64,000 nucleotides of DNA from an uncultured Bacteroidales bacterium (GCA_902802815.1 CADCNQ010000006.1:16183-80182); one strand, 5' to 3'; shown: positions 53,920 through 62,103, counted from the stretch's first letter. Numbers and translations: made by a program. The notes: generated by a model not told the origin, from the letters alone.

Positions 53920-54282
53920 ATGAACAAAGTGATGCTCATAGGCAACGTTGGAGTCGATCCGGATGTACGTTATGTGGATCGCGGTGTGTGTGTGGCGCAG
54001 TTGCGTCTTGCCACCAGTGAGAGAGGCTACACCCTGCCCAACGGCACTGAGGTGCCCGAGCGCACAGAGTGGCACAACGTGGTTCTCTGGCGTCAGCTTG
54101 CAGAGGTGGTGGACAAGTATGTCAAGAAGGGCGACAAACTCTACATCGAAGGCAAGATTCACACCCGTTCCTATGAAGACAATCAGGGACGCACGCGCTA
54201 TGTTACGGAAATTTGGGCGGATGCAATGGAGATGCTGACTCCCAAGCCTCAGTCACAGTCGCCTGAACCCGACGCCACCTGA
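53920..54282 (+). CDS. ssb: Single-stranded DNA-binding protein
   Basis: OB-fold protein that coats single-stranded DNA. The 120 residues begin MNKVMLIGNVGVDPDVRYV and contain the SSB text EWHNVVLWRQLAEVVDKYVK, KLYIEGKIHTRSYED. The acidic C-terminal tip that docks partner proteins is not the classical DDDIPF; the end reads PQSQSPEPDAT. The start at 53920 follows from homology. It is followed 22 bp later by gldE, an order often seen in Bacteroidetes. Confidence 0.93.
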   Translation: MNKVMLIGNVGVDPDVRYVDRGVCVAQLRLATSERGYTLPNGTEVPERTEWHNVVLWRQLAEVVDKYVKKGDKLYIEGKIHTRSYEDNQGRTRYVTEIWADAMEMLTPKPQSQSPEPDAT

Positions 54283-54304
54283 TTCACACCAAACCCTCTA
54301 AAGA

Positions 54305-55627
54305 ATGGATGACCCTGTCGCGGGACTGCAAGAGTCCCTTTCTACGATTCAGTTTTATGCTCCTGACACCTATTGTATTGTAGCTGTCGCGGGCGCATTT
54401 CTTCTGCTCTTTGTGTCTGCTTTCGTCAGTGGAAGTGAAATAGCCTTCTTCTCCCTTTCTCCCGAGGATGTCGAGGAGGTGGAGGAGGAGCGCCATCCTA
54501 GCGATTCCCGTATCAAGCAGTGGCTTGAGCGTTCCGAGCGCCTGCTCGCCACGATTCTTATCACCAACAATCTGGTCAACGTGGCCATCGTTATGTTTCT
54601 CGGCTATGCCGCCAGCCGTATGGTGGATTTCGGAGAGGCTGCGTGGCTGGAGTTCGCCATACTCACGGTGCTCCTCACCTTCCTGCTTCTGCTCTTCGGT
54701 GAGATAATGCCGAAGGTGTGGTGTGCGCAGCACGCTCTGTCTTTCGTGCGCGGAGGCAGCGGCATACTTTCCGTGCTTGAGAATCTGTTCTATCCCCTCA
54801 GCAGCCTGCTGATGCGCAGCAAGGTGTTCACGGACCGTCTCAGCCGCCACAGTGTCGAGGCCCTCACGGTGGACGACCTCGAGAAGGCCATGCAGCTCAC
54901 CGACACGCAGGACATTGCTGCGGAGTCCAAGATGCTCAAGAGTATCATACGCTTCGGCGGCGAGATGTGCAAGGAGGTGATGACGCCGCGTGTTGATATG
55001 GTGGACATCGAGTTCAAGACGCCATTCCCCAAGGTGCTGGAGTGTATCGTGGAGAACAACTATTCCCGCATACCCGTCTATCAGGGCACTGAGGACCATA
55101 TCAAGGGCGTGCTCTACATCAAGGATCTCCTGCCGCATCTCACCAAGCCTGCCAACTTCCGCTGGCAGTCGCTCATCCGTTCGGCTTTCTTTGTGCCCGA
55201 GACGAAGATGATAGACGATCTTCTGCGCGATTTCCAGGAGAACAAGGTGCACATCGCCATCGTTGTGGACGAGTTTGGCGGTACGAGCGGACTTGTCACC
55301 ATGGAGGATATCATCGAGGAGATAGTGGGCGAGATACACGACGAGACCGACGACGAGGACGACGGCTGGCACCGTCTCAACAAGAACACGTGGCTCTTCG
55401 AGGGTCGCACGCTGCTTATTGATTTCTACAAGGTGATGCAGCTGGAGGAGGATTTCTTCGAGGAGGTGGAGGGCGATGCCGACACGCTGGCGGGTCTTAT
55501 CCTCGAACTCAAGGGTGACTTCCCCGAACTTCACGAGCGTCTCACCTACAAGCAGTTCACCTTCGAGGTGATGGAGATGGACCAGCGGCGCATCGTCAGC
55601 GTGAAGGTCATCCGCGGTAAGAAATAA
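54305..55627 (+). CDS. gldE: Gliding-motility-associated membrane protein GldE (CorC/HlyC family)
   Basis: 440-residue protein with a DUF21/CNNM membrane domain (about 20-190; AFVSGSEIAFFSLSPEDVEE, LLLLFGEIMPKVWCAQ), two CBS domains (about 205-325; MCKEVMTPRVDMVDIEF, KVHIAIVVDEFGGTSGLVT) and a CorC-HlyC C-terminal domain (FEVMEMDQRRIVSVKVIR). The ssb-gldE order and text fit GldE rather than a general CorC. gldD, often next, is not seen here. The role in gliding/T9SS is known only from Flavobacterium; in non-gliding relatives it may serve cation transport. Confidence 0.88.
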   Translation: MDDPVAGLQESLSTIQFYAPDTYCIVAVAGAFLLLFVSAFVSGSEIAFFSLSPEDVEEVEEERHPSDSRIKQWLERSERLLATILITNNLVNVAIVMFLGYAASRMVDFGEAAWLEFAILTVLLTFLLLLFGEIMPKVWCAQHALSFVRGGSGILSVLENLFYPLSSLLMRSKVFTDRLSRHSVEALTVDDLEKAMQLTDTQDIAAESKMLKSIIRFGGEMCKEVMTPRVDMVDIEFKTPFPKVLECIVENNYSRIPVYQGTEDHIKGVLYIKDLLPHLTKPANFRWQSLIRSAFFVPETKMIDDLLRDFQENKVHIAIVVDEFGGTSGLVTMEDIIEEIVGEIHDETDDEDDGWHRLNKNTWLFEGRTLLIDFYKVMQLEEDFFEEVEGDADTLAGLILELKGDFPELHERLTYKQFTFEVMEMDQRRIVSVKVIRGKK

Positions 55628-55632
55628 ATAAA

Positions 55633-55662
55633 AATCCCGAGTCTCGTGCGAGACCCGGGATT
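55633..55662. terminator. Rho-independent terminator after gldE
   Basis: A 14-bp stem (AATCCCGAGTCTCG with CGAGACCCGGGATT, one mismatch) with a 2-base loop, flanked by an A run on the left and ATTATT on the right. It lies 5 bp after the gldE stop and may also serve the convergent Skp-like gene. Confidence 0.8.
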
Positions 55663-55670
55663 ATTATTCT

Positions 55671-55726
55671 CTAACCTCCAACCCCTAACCTTTAACCGTT
55701 AACCTTTAACCTTTACTCTTTACTCC
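55671..55726. repeat. Heptad repeat tract (TAACCTT type)
   Basis: At least seven consecutive seven-base words of the form CTAACCT/TTAACCT/TTTACTC fill the space between the gldE terminator and the end of the Skp-like gene, and the tract runs into that gene's stop codon. It is the clearest example of this repeat type in the window. Confidence 0.7.
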
Positions 55727-56313
55727 TCCGTTGTTTTGTGCGCCTTCTTGTAGCGCTTGTTCAGGCCCTTGATGACGTCGCGTGTGATGTCCATCTTGGG
55801 ATTGGCTACCAGCATGTTGTCGCCAGCCTTCACCAGCACGTAGTCATACTTTTTTGTTTTATTGTACGCGCGCAAGAAAGCCTGTATGCTGTCGCGGGCC
55901 TCCTGATTCACTCGTGCCTGCTCCTGTGCGAAGTCGCCCTGCAGGCGGTTAGCCAGTTCCTGCAGCTGCTGCTGCTCCATCTGTATGCTGTTCTGGGCGC
56001 GCTCCAGTTCGTCGCGCGTGGTGAATCCGTTGCTCTCGTATTTCTTCTGCAGAGCTGCTGCGTGCTGTTCCAGCGCGCGCTGCTTCTGGGCGAGGGTGTT
56101 CTGGATGTTGGTACCCTTGCGGTTGAGCTCCTCTTCGTAGTCCTTGTATAGCTCATACTGTGTGATGAGGCTGTCCATCTCCACGTAGGCGATTTTCAGT
56201 CCTGTGGTCTCCTCGGCTTCGGAGGAGGCTCCGTTTTCTGCCTCTTCGGCGGATTTCTGACAGGCGGTGAGGCTCAAGAGCAGAGCTGCCGCGATAAACA
56301 TAGTGTGTTTCAT
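55720..56313 (-). CDS. OmpH/Skp-like periplasmic lipoprotein
   Basis: 197 residues. Lipoprotein signal MKHTMFIAAALLLSLTACQK with lipobox LTAC. Then an OmpH/Skp-type chain: KIAYVEMDSLITQYELYKDY, a long alpha-helical coiled coil (about 60-150), and a C-terminal beta part YDYVLVKAGDNMLVANPKMD. Skp-like proteins chaperone outer-membrane proteins; the lipid anchor is common in Bacteroidetes forms. The ATG overlaps the stop of the small membrane protein upstream (ATGA), so the two are coupled. Confidence 0.88.
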   Translation of the reverse strand: MKHTMFIAAALLLSLTACQKSAEEAENGASSEAEETTGLKIAYVEMDSLITQYELYKDYEEELNRKGTNIQNTLAQKQRALEQHAAALQKKYESNGFTTRDELERAQNSIQMEQQQLQELANRLQGDFAQEQARVNQEARDSIQAFLRAYNKTKKYDYVLVKAGDNMLVANPKMDITRDVIKGLNKRYKKAHKTTEE

Positions 56314-56480
56314 ATCTCGAATTGTTTGTGTACGCAGTGTATTCCCTTCTTCCTCATCGCCTTGCTGTGGCCGATGTGCTCGCTGCCGAAGCGTCCGTTC
56401 TTCTCCAAAATGATGCGGATGCACAAAAGTAGCATGCTTAATCCAACAAAAAGAGCGATGAGCAGGAACAGTTTCAACAT
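56310..56480 (-). CDS. 56-residue single-span membrane protein, conserved in Bacteroidetes
   Basis: Short gene reading MLKLFLLIALFVGLSMLLLC (membrane helix), then RIILEKNGRFGSEHIGHSKA and a basic tail MRKKGIHCVHKQFEI. The pattern NGRF-HIG-N/K-MRKKGI-C recurs in small Bacteroidetes membrane proteins of unknown function that I recognise only as hypothetical. Its TGA overlaps the start codon of the Skp-like lipoprotein (ATGA). A -7 box TACTTTTG (minus strand, 56509-56502) lies 22 bp before its ATG. Confidence 0.75.
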   Translation of the reverse strand: MLKLFLLIALFVGLSMLLLCIRIILEKNGRFGSEHIGHSKAMRKKGIHCVHKQFEI

Positions 56481-56487
56481 ATTTTGT

Positions 56488-56509
56488 TACATTTGCAGCC
56501 GCAAAAGTA
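56488..56509. promoter_or_regulatory. Interlocked divergent -7 boxes
   Basis: The plus strand reads TACATTTG at 56488-56495 and the minus strand reads TACTTTTG at 56509-56502, forming a near-palindrome of 22 bp. They serve the 69-residue gene (plus) and the 56-residue membrane protein (minus). The two transcription starts would fall within a few bases of each other. Confidence 0.5.
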
Positions 56510-56538
56510 ATAAAAAACATCGAAACAACGTTCTTCTA

Positions 56539-56748
56539 ATGAATAAAATCAACATTAATATCTCAATTCTCGCCCGAAGAGGCTATGATTTACGCCGCAA
56601 GGGCACCACAGAGGAGCATCTGCTTATGGATTTTGTACATCGTATGCGCATCGCCTGGAATCTCTATCAGGCAGAGGTGGAGGAGCAGTACGGCATAGAA
56701 CCCTGCTCTGTGGATTTCGACCTTGAAACAAATGTGGATGCCGAATGA
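56539..56748 (+). CDS. Small hypothetical protein (69 residues)
   Basis: Reads MNKININISILARRGYDLRR, then KGTTEEHLLMDFVHRMRIAW and NLYQAEVEEQYGIEPCSVDF and an acidic end. I do not recognise a family. It has no signal peptide or membrane helix. Support for coding: its own -7 box 43 bp upstream, an ATGA overlap with the following lipoprotein gene, and protein-like composition. An open frame continues upstream to 56305 but antisense to the membrane-protein gene, so that part is rejected. Confidence 0.65.
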   Translation: MNKININISILARRGYDLRRKGTTEEHLLMDFVHRMRIAWNLYQAEVEEQYGIEPCSVDFDLETNVDAE

Positions 56749-58124
56749 AGCGTATTCTTCCCTTCTTTCTCCTTATGTGTGTTCTCGTTGGGGCGTGCGA
56801 CTCCTACGATGATTTCACCTCCGCCCCCTCGTCGCTCCTTACCTTCTCGCAGGAAACCGTGGAGTTCGACACCGTCATCACGGCAGAGGGCTCTTCCACG
56901 CGTACTCTCATGGTGAGCAACAAGGGCGACAACGGTCTCCGCATCGTTGCCGTGGAGTTTGAGAAGGGTGCCGGGTCGCCGTTCCGTGCCAATGTGGACG
57001 GCGTGTTTCTGGACGGCGGCAGAGCCACCGATTTCGAGGTGCGCACCCATGACAGGATCTTCGTGCGCTTGGAATGCACGCTGCCAGAGACTGACAAGGA
57101 CGAGACGACCACCTACGAGGACCGCCTGCTCTTCCATCTTGAGAGCGGTGTCACCCAGAGTGTCTCCCTGAAGGCTATCGGTATGGATGTCTATCGCTGG
57201 ACCGATGTGACGTTGACGGAGGACAGAACGCTGGAATCCGGGCGCCCTGTGCTTGTCGAGGGCCCGCTCACGGTGTCGGAGGATGTCACCTTCACCGTCA
57301 AGGCCGGCACGCGCCTCTTCTTCCGCGACAACGGTTCGCTCATCGTGCGCGGCACACTGAAGGTGGAGGGCGAGGAGGACAGACCCGTCGTCATGCGCGG
57401 CGACCGCACCGACCGTCTTCTGTGGTATATGCCCTACGACAACATGCCCGACCGCTGGAACGGCATCGTTCTCGCCGACGGGAGCAAGGGCCACGAGATA
57501 AAGTGGATGGACCTTCATAGTTCGCGCTGGGGCATACGTGCCGAGAACACCGATCTCGCTATGGAGTCGTCCAGGCTGCACAACATATCGGGCATCACAG
57601 AGGAAACCAGTTGCGGCATCTACCTCAAGAACTGCGACTTCACGGCCAACAACGTGTGCATCTCCAATGCCATGGGTCACGCTCTCTATCTGCTCGGCGG
57701 CAAGGCTTCTCTCACGCATTGCACCATGGCGCAGTATCTTCTCATCGGCAGCGGTTCGAAGGGCATGGCCCTCTTCCTTGCCAACAAGGATGGCGACACC
57801 GACTACGATATCGACAGCTACACCTTCTCCCGCTGTCTCGTGATGGGCTATGGCGACGATGTCATCAGTGCTTCGTTCCAGCATCCGGGCACCATGGAGG
57901 AACCGCTTTCCTTCAGCGAGTGCTATCTCAATACTGTACGCGACCCTTCCGATGAGCGTTTTGTGGATTGTCTCTACGACAGCGAGGAGGCTGAGAAGCG
58001 TGGCAACAAGGGATTGAGTCCGGACAAGAGGGGTTTGTACCGTCTTTTCAACACCACGCTCTATCTCTACGATTTCACTCCCGCTCCCGGAAGTCCCTGT
58101 GAGGGCTACGGCGCAGCGTTTTAA
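56745..58124 (+). CDS. Lipoprotein with right-handed beta-helix domain
   Basis: 459 residues. Lipoprotein signal MKRILPFFLLMCVLVGACDS (lipobox VGAC, Cys18). An N-terminal Ig-like region (FDTVITAEGSSTRTLMVSNK) is followed by a beta-helix built of short repeats (TVKAGTRLFFRDNGSLIVRG, WNGIVLADGSKGHEIKWMDL, CGIYLKNCDFTANNVCIS). The fold is common in surface or periplasmic carbohydrate-acting or structural proteins, but no catalytic signature is evident. It overlaps the 69-residue gene by 4 bp and is followed 13 bp later by the response regulator. Confidence 0.85.
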   Translation: MKRILPFFLLMCVLVGACDSYDDFTSAPSSLLTFSQETVEFDTVITAEGSSTRTLMVSNKGDNGLRIVAVEFEKGAGSPFRANVDGVFLDGGRATDFEVRTHDRIFVRLECTLPETDKDETTTYEDRLLFHLESGVTQSVSLKAIGMDVYRWTDVTLTEDRTLESGRPVLVEGPLTVSEDVTFTVKAGTRLFFRDNGSLIVRGTLKVEGEEDRPVVMRGDRTDRLLWYMPYDNMPDRWNGIVLADGSKGHEIKWMDLHSSRWGIRAENTDLAMESSRLHNISGITEETSCGIYLKNCDFTANNVCISNAMGHALYLLGGKASLTHCTMAQYLLIGSGSKGMALFLANKDGDTDYDIDSYTFSRCLVMGYGDDVISASFQHPGTMEEPLSFSECYLNTVRDPSDERFVDCLYDSEEAEKRGNKGLSPDKRGLYRLFNTTLYLYDFTPAPGSPCEGYGAAF

Positions 58125-58137
58125 TGGAACCCGCCGA

Positions 58138-58824
58138 ATGAAAATCCTTGTAGTTGATGACGAGCAGGATATCTGCGAGATACTGCAGTATAACCTGGAA
58201 ACAGAAGGATATGAGGTTTTGACGGCAAACTCTGCAGAGGAGGCTATGGAGATTCCTGTCAAGGAGTATGGACTTATCCTTCTTGATGTGATGATGGGCG
58301 AAATGTCCGGGTTTCAATTGGCGAGACGGTTAAAAGAGAACCCGGAAACGGCTCAGATTCCCATTATCTTTATCACTGCTTTGGACGACGAGGACAACAC
58401 CGTCAAGGGACTCAACATCGGTGCAGATGACTATATCGCCAAGCCACTGTCAATAAAAGAGGTGAAAGCAAGAGTGAAGGCGGTTTTACGTCGCGCTGAG
58501 CCGCGCGGGAGGACAGTGGCCTCATCTGTTCCCCAAACACTTCGCTACGAGGGCATCACATTGAACCTTGATGCTAAAACGGCCACACTTGATGGCACGG
58601 AACTCTTGCTCACAAAATTGGAGTTTGAGTTGTTGACCATCTTCCTGCAGAATCCCGGAAGGCTGTTCAGTCGTGATGATCTCCTGGAGCGTTGCTGGCC
58701 GCACGGAGTCTATGTGCTTGACCGTACGGTAGATGTCAATATCACGCGGCTGCGCAAGAAAATCGGTAGTTATGGCAAGCAAATAAAAACCCGCGTGGGA
58801 TATGGCTACTGTTTTGAGAAGTAG
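58138..58824 (+). CDS. OmpR/PhoB-family response regulator
   Basis: 228 residues. Receiver domain MKILVVDDEQDICEILQYNL with phospho-acceptor D50 (LILLDVMMG), Thr/Lys switch residues in FITALDD and YIAKPLSIKEVKARVKAVLR. A winged-helix effector follows (LLTKLEFELLTIFLQNPGRL, RTVDVNITRLRKKIG, RVGYGYCFEK). It overlaps the kinase gene by 23 bp. A Na/Pi cotransporter lies next to the pair and carries a Pho-box-like array in its promoter, so a PhoB role is the best guess, though RprY-like regulators also look like this. Confidence 0.9.
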   Translation: MKILVVDDEQDICEILQYNLETEGYEVLTANSAEEAMEIPVKEYGLILLDVMMGEMSGFQLARRLKENPETAQIPIIFITALDDEDNTVKGLNIGADDYIAKPLSIKEVKARVKAVLRRAEPRGRTVASSVPQTLRYEGITLNLDAKTATLDGTELLLTKLEFELLTIFLQNPGRLFSRDDLLERCWPHGVYVLDRTVDVNITRLRKKIGSYGKQIKTRVGYGYCFEK

Positions 58825-60238
58825 GTCGTTCCGGAAGAATCTGCTCTTCCGCATAGGCGGCGTGTTCCTGTTGTTCGCCATTTGTTTCAGTGTGTACCAG
58901 TATCAGCGTGAGAAGAAGTTTAAGATTGACATCCTCCATTCGCGCTTGCAGATGTACAACTATGAGATGCTGCAGACGCTGACAAAAGACAGCCTCGCTA
59001 ATCCGCATCTGTTTTATGACTATGTACGCCGTCATAACGTGGAGGGCCTTCGCGTATCGGTAATAAATAAGGATGGACGAGTGATTCTTGACAGTTACGA
59101 CACAAAGCTTGATTCCTTGGACAACCATCTTCAGCGAGCGGAGATCCTGCAGGCGTTACGTGCAGGAAACGGCTACGACATCAAACGTACTTCACAATCT
59201 ACGCACGAGACGTATTTCTACTCCGCTACACGTTTTGGGGACCTCATTGTGCGTGCTGCCGTGCCTTATTCTGCCGAACTTACCCAATCTCTGCAAGCAG
59301 ACAACACGTACATCTGGTTTGCCGTCGTCCTCACGTTTCTGCTCGGAGTTGTTCTCTACCTCAGCACCAGTCGCATCAGCCGTCACATCGGTTATCTGCG
59401 AGAGTTTGCAGTCAGGGCCGAAGAGGGGAAGGAGCCCGACCGAGAACTGGAACGGCGTCTGCCTGATGATGAGTTGAGCGACATCAGCCACACCATCATC
59501 CATTTGTATTGGAAACTGCGTCACTCTGAGGAGGAGAAAGTGCGTATCAAACGGCAGCTGACGCAGAATGCCGCTCATGAGCTTAAGACTCCGGCTGCCA
59601 GCATTCACGGCTACTTGGAGAGCATTCTCGACAATCCCGGTATGCCGGCCGACAAGCGTCAGCACTTCCTGGAGCGTTGTTATGCGCAAAGTGAGCGTAT
59701 GAACAAGCTGCTGCTCGACATGAGTGTTTTAACGAAGCTGGACGAGCCGGATGAATCCAAGCGTCAGGAGCATCGTCGGGTCAATGTTCTCTCCGTCATT
59801 CAAAGCGTTCTTGACGATACTGCTTTACAGATGCAGGTCAAAGGTCTGGCGACATCGCTCAATGTGCCTGAGAGTGTGGAGGTGACAGGAGATCAAAGTC
59901 TCATCTACAGCGTCTTCCGAAACATTATTGATAACGCTATTGCATATGCTGCAGGTGCCACATGTCTGAAGATTGTGTGTCTCGAGGTGCAGGACGAAGG
60001 CCGCCACTATTATGAATTCGATGTGAGCGACAACGGTCAGGGTGTGGCCCCAGAGCACCTTGAGCATCTTTTTGAGCGTTTCTACCGTGTTGACAAGGGA
60101 CGTTCGCGCAAGTTTGGGGGAACAGGTCTTGGTCTTGCCATCGTGAAAAACGCTGTTGCCGCCCACGGAGGAACTGCAACTGCATTCAACACCTCCGGCG
60201 GAGGCCTGACCGTCAGGTTTACACTGGCGAGGTATTAA
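58802..60238 (+). CDS. Membrane sensor histidine kinase (PhoR-like)
   Basis: 478 residues. Two membrane helices (about 18-36 and 175-195) flank a periplasmic region of about 140 residues with PAS-like text VSVINKDGRVILDSYD. Then come a HAMP-like linker, HisKA with NAAHELKTPAASIHGYLESI (H259), and HATPase_c with FRNIIDNAIAYA (N box), DVSDNGQGVAPEH (G1) and FGGTGLGLAIVKNAV (G2). It pairs with the regulator in front of it. Its last 4 bases overlap the convergent Na/Pi cotransporter gene. The sensed signal is inferred, not shown. Confidence 0.92.
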   Translation: MATVLRSRSFRKNLLFRIGGVFLLFAICFSVYQYQREKKFKIDILHSRLQMYNYEMLQTLTKDSLANPHLFYDYVRRHNVEGLRVSVINKDGRVILDSYDTKLDSLDNHLQRAEILQALRAGNGYDIKRTSQSTHETYFYSATRFGDLIVRAAVPYSAELTQSLQADNTYIWFAVVLTFLLGVVLYLSTSRISRHIGYLREFAVRAEEGKEPDRELERRLPDDELSDISHTIIHLYWKLRHSEEEKVRIKRQLTQNAAHELKTPAASIHGYLESILDNPGMPADKRQHFLERCYAQSERMNKLLLDMSVLTKLDEPDESKRQEHRRVNVLSVIQSVLDDTALQMQVKGLATSLNVPESVEVTGDQSLIYSVFRNIIDNAIAYAAGATCLKIVCLEVQDEGRHYYEFDVSDNGQGVAPEHLEHLFERFYRVDKGRSRKFGGTGLGLAIVKNAVAAHGGTATAFNTSGGGLTVRFTLARY

Positions 60239-61944
60239 TGCCGCCCGTAATAGGCTCTGTCCTCGTAGTCGTTATTCATCCCTTTCCCTGCCTGAACGAC
60301 GTTCATGACATAATCTCCCAGTTTTTCGCATTCGGAGATGAAGTCAACGTAGAAGACACCGAGCTGGTAGCTGTACAGGCCGGAGTTGACATCTTGCAGA
60401 TTCTGGTTTTTCAGCTGCGTGCGGTAGTTGTTGATTTCGTGCTCAATGTTGATGCTGGTGGTGATGCTGTTTTTCGCTGCCGAACCGTCCATACGCTTCA
60501 ACATGGTTCTGAGAGCGTTTTCCACCAGTTGCATCATCGACTCCATGTGCTGCGTCTGTTTGGCGGTGAACGCCTCCGGACAATGCTGACGATGGCGGTT
60601 GAGTGTACGGCCGAGATTATACACCGAGTCGCCGATGCTCTCCAGTTCCGTTATCTGCTTCAACATCTTCTGTATCTGACCCTTTGATGTATCCGACAGG
60701 CGGCCTTCGCTCACTTTTTTCAGATATGAGGCTATCTCCATCTCCATCGAGTCGGTGATGTGCTCATACTTCTCGACGCGTGTGAAGAGTTTGTTGAATT
60801 CTGTCTCGTCGTCCGTCTTCATCAGGGCGGGAATGAATCCGAACATCCGCTGACAGCGTTCCGCGAAATGCTGTACCTCCTTCTGTGCCTCAATGATGCA
60901 GAGTTCGGCAGTAGAGAGCAAACCGCCGCTGATATACTTCAGACGGTAATCTTCCTCCTTCTCCTTTGCAGGCAACACCTTGCAGACGAAGCGCTCAATC
61001 TGTCTTACAAAACCGATGAGCAGCAGCGTGTTGATGATGTTGAAGGCCGTGTGGAAGGCTGAAAGTTTGTAGAGTTCGTTACCGTCTCCCGTCAATGTGT
61101 CTACAAACCAGTTGACGGCGTTGCATGCCGGATAAAACGCGATGAGGAACACCACGACGCCAAATACGTTGAAAAACATGTGGGCAAGAGCTGCACGGCG
61201 TGCCTGTATGTTGGCTGTGAGCGAGGCCATGAAAGCTGTGACGGTCGTACCGATGTTCTGACCCATCGCTAGGGCGGCGGCCTGTTCGAATCCGAAGCCC
61301 GCAATGTTCATGCCGAAAAGCATCAGTGTGATGGCCATTGCGGCAGATGAAGACTGTACGATCATCGTGACCAATGCGCCTACAATAATAAACAATATGA
61401 TGGTGAAGAACGAACTCTGAGGCACATGAGCCAGCAGGTTGGCAACCATATCGCCTATGTGCATCGTCGTTGCCGTCTCCTGCAGGAACGACAGCCCCAT
61501 GAACAGGAGCGAGAAGCCGAAGACAAACTCACCGACACTTTTCCGATTGCCCTTACTGCTGAAAATCAACGGCATGCCAACGGCAAGCAATGGAATGGAA
61601 AAGGCGGCGATATTGACTTTGAAACCCACGGCAGAGATGATCCACGCCGTTACCGTCGTGCCGATGTTGGCACCCATGATGACACCGATGCTCTGTGCAA
61701 GCGTCATCAGTCCGGCATTCACAAAACTCACCACCATCACCGTCGTGGCGCTGGACGACTGGATGAGTGCCGTAATCAGAATACCCGTCAGCACGCCCAT
61801 CACCCGATTCTTTGTCATCGCCGCAAGGATGCTGCGCAGACGCTCGCCGGCAAATTTCTCAAGGCCCTCCGACATCGTTTTCATGCCATAAAGGAACAAT
61901 GCCAATGAACCGACGAGTGAAAAGATGTTGATCATGAATTCCAT
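60235..61944 (-). CDS. Na+/phosphate cotransporter family protein with C-terminal PhoU-like domain
   Basis: 569 residues. The N-terminal half has two inverted Na/Pi-cotransporter repeats with the signature QSSSATTVMVVSFVNAG and IVQSSSAAMAITLMLFG, and about eight to nine helices. The C-terminal half (about 345-560) is cytoplasmic and helical, with PhoU-like text (MKTDDETEFNKLFTRVEKYE, ITELESIGDSVYNLGRTL). Such fusions (NptA/YjbB type) move phosphate in or out. The promoter region holds a -7 box (61968-61961) and an 11-bp repeat array that fits PhoB control. The start MEFMINIF at 61944 is 17 bp beyond the -7 box. Confidence 0.92.
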   Translation of the reverse strand: MEFMINIFSLVGSLALFLYGMKTMSEGLEKFAGERLRSILAAMTKNRVMGVLTGILITALIQSSSATTVMVVSFVNAGLMTLAQSIGVIMGANIGTTVTAWIISAVGFKVNIAAFSIPLLAVGMPLIFSSKGNRKSVGEFVFGFSLLFMGLSFLQETATTMHIGDMVANLLAHVPQSSFFTIILFIIVGALVTMIVQSSSAAMAITLMLFGMNIAGFGFEQAAALAMGQNIGTTVTAFMASLTANIQARRAALAHMFFNVFGVVVFLIAFYPACNAVNWFVDTLTGDGNELYKLSAFHTAFNIINTLLLIGFVRQIERFVCKVLPAKEKEEDYRLKYISGGLLSTAELCIIEAQKEVQHFAERCQRMFGFIPALMKTDDETEFNKLFTRVEKYEHITDSMEMEIASYLKKVSEGRLSDTSKGQIQKMLKQITELESIGDSVYNLGRTLNRHRQHCPEAFTAKQTQHMESMMQLVENALRTMLKRMDGSAAKNSITTSINIEHEINNYRTQLKNQNLQDVNSGLYSYQLGVFYVDFISECEKLGDYVMNVVQAGKGMNNDYEDRAYYGRH

Positions 61945-61960
61945 ATTCTTCTTTTTGCTG

Positions 61961-61968
61961 CAAAGGTA
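61961..61968 (-). promoter_or_regulatory. -7 box of the Na/Pi cotransporter gene
   Basis: The minus strand reads TACCTTTG (TAnnTTTG), 17 bp before the ATG. The usual -33 position is occupied by the 11-bp repeat array. Confidence 0.7.
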
Positions 61969-62017
61969 TGACCTTCCTGTTACATCCCCGTTACGCCGAT
62001 GTTACAATCCTGTGACA
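61968..62017 (-). promoter_or_regulatory. Pho-box-like array: four to five direct repeats, exact 11-bp period
   Basis: On the minus strand TGTCAC (62017-62012), TGTAAC (62006-62001), CGTAAC (61995-61990) and TGTAAC (61984-61979) are spaced exactly 11 bp. A degenerate fifth unit GGTCAT (61973-61968) touches the -7 box. The E. coli PhoB box is a pair of CTGTCAT/CTGTMAY units with an 11-bp period that replaces the -35 box; position and text agree here. Confidence 0.7.
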
Positions 62018-62029
62018 ATCGCCGCCGGA

Positions 62030-62103
62030 GCTGCCATGCGTGGCAGCAGTAGCAGGCGGACGGAGTGAAATGATTCTTTTCAGAGGTCGCGATTTACGAC
62101 CTC
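62030..62103. repeat. Two perfect short hairpins
   Basis: GCTGCCA (62030-62036) pairs with TGGCAGC (62041-62047) over TGCG. GAGGTCG (62083-62089) pairs with CGACCTC (62097-62103) over 7 bases and is followed on the plus strand by a T/C-rich run (AGTTTATCTTTTCTTTT). No gene covers them. They may be a weak terminator or part of a small RNA. Confidence 0.5.

Noticed and set aside
54284..55534. Open frame of 416 codons on the minus strand
   Set aside because: It is antisense to gldE, which has clear CBS and CorC domains; the mirror frame shows only low-complexity His/Leu/Glu text.
56667..58262. Long open frame (531 codons) on the minus strand
   Set aside because: It is the mirror of the beta-helix lipoprotein and response-regulator genes; composition is odd and no domain is recognisable.
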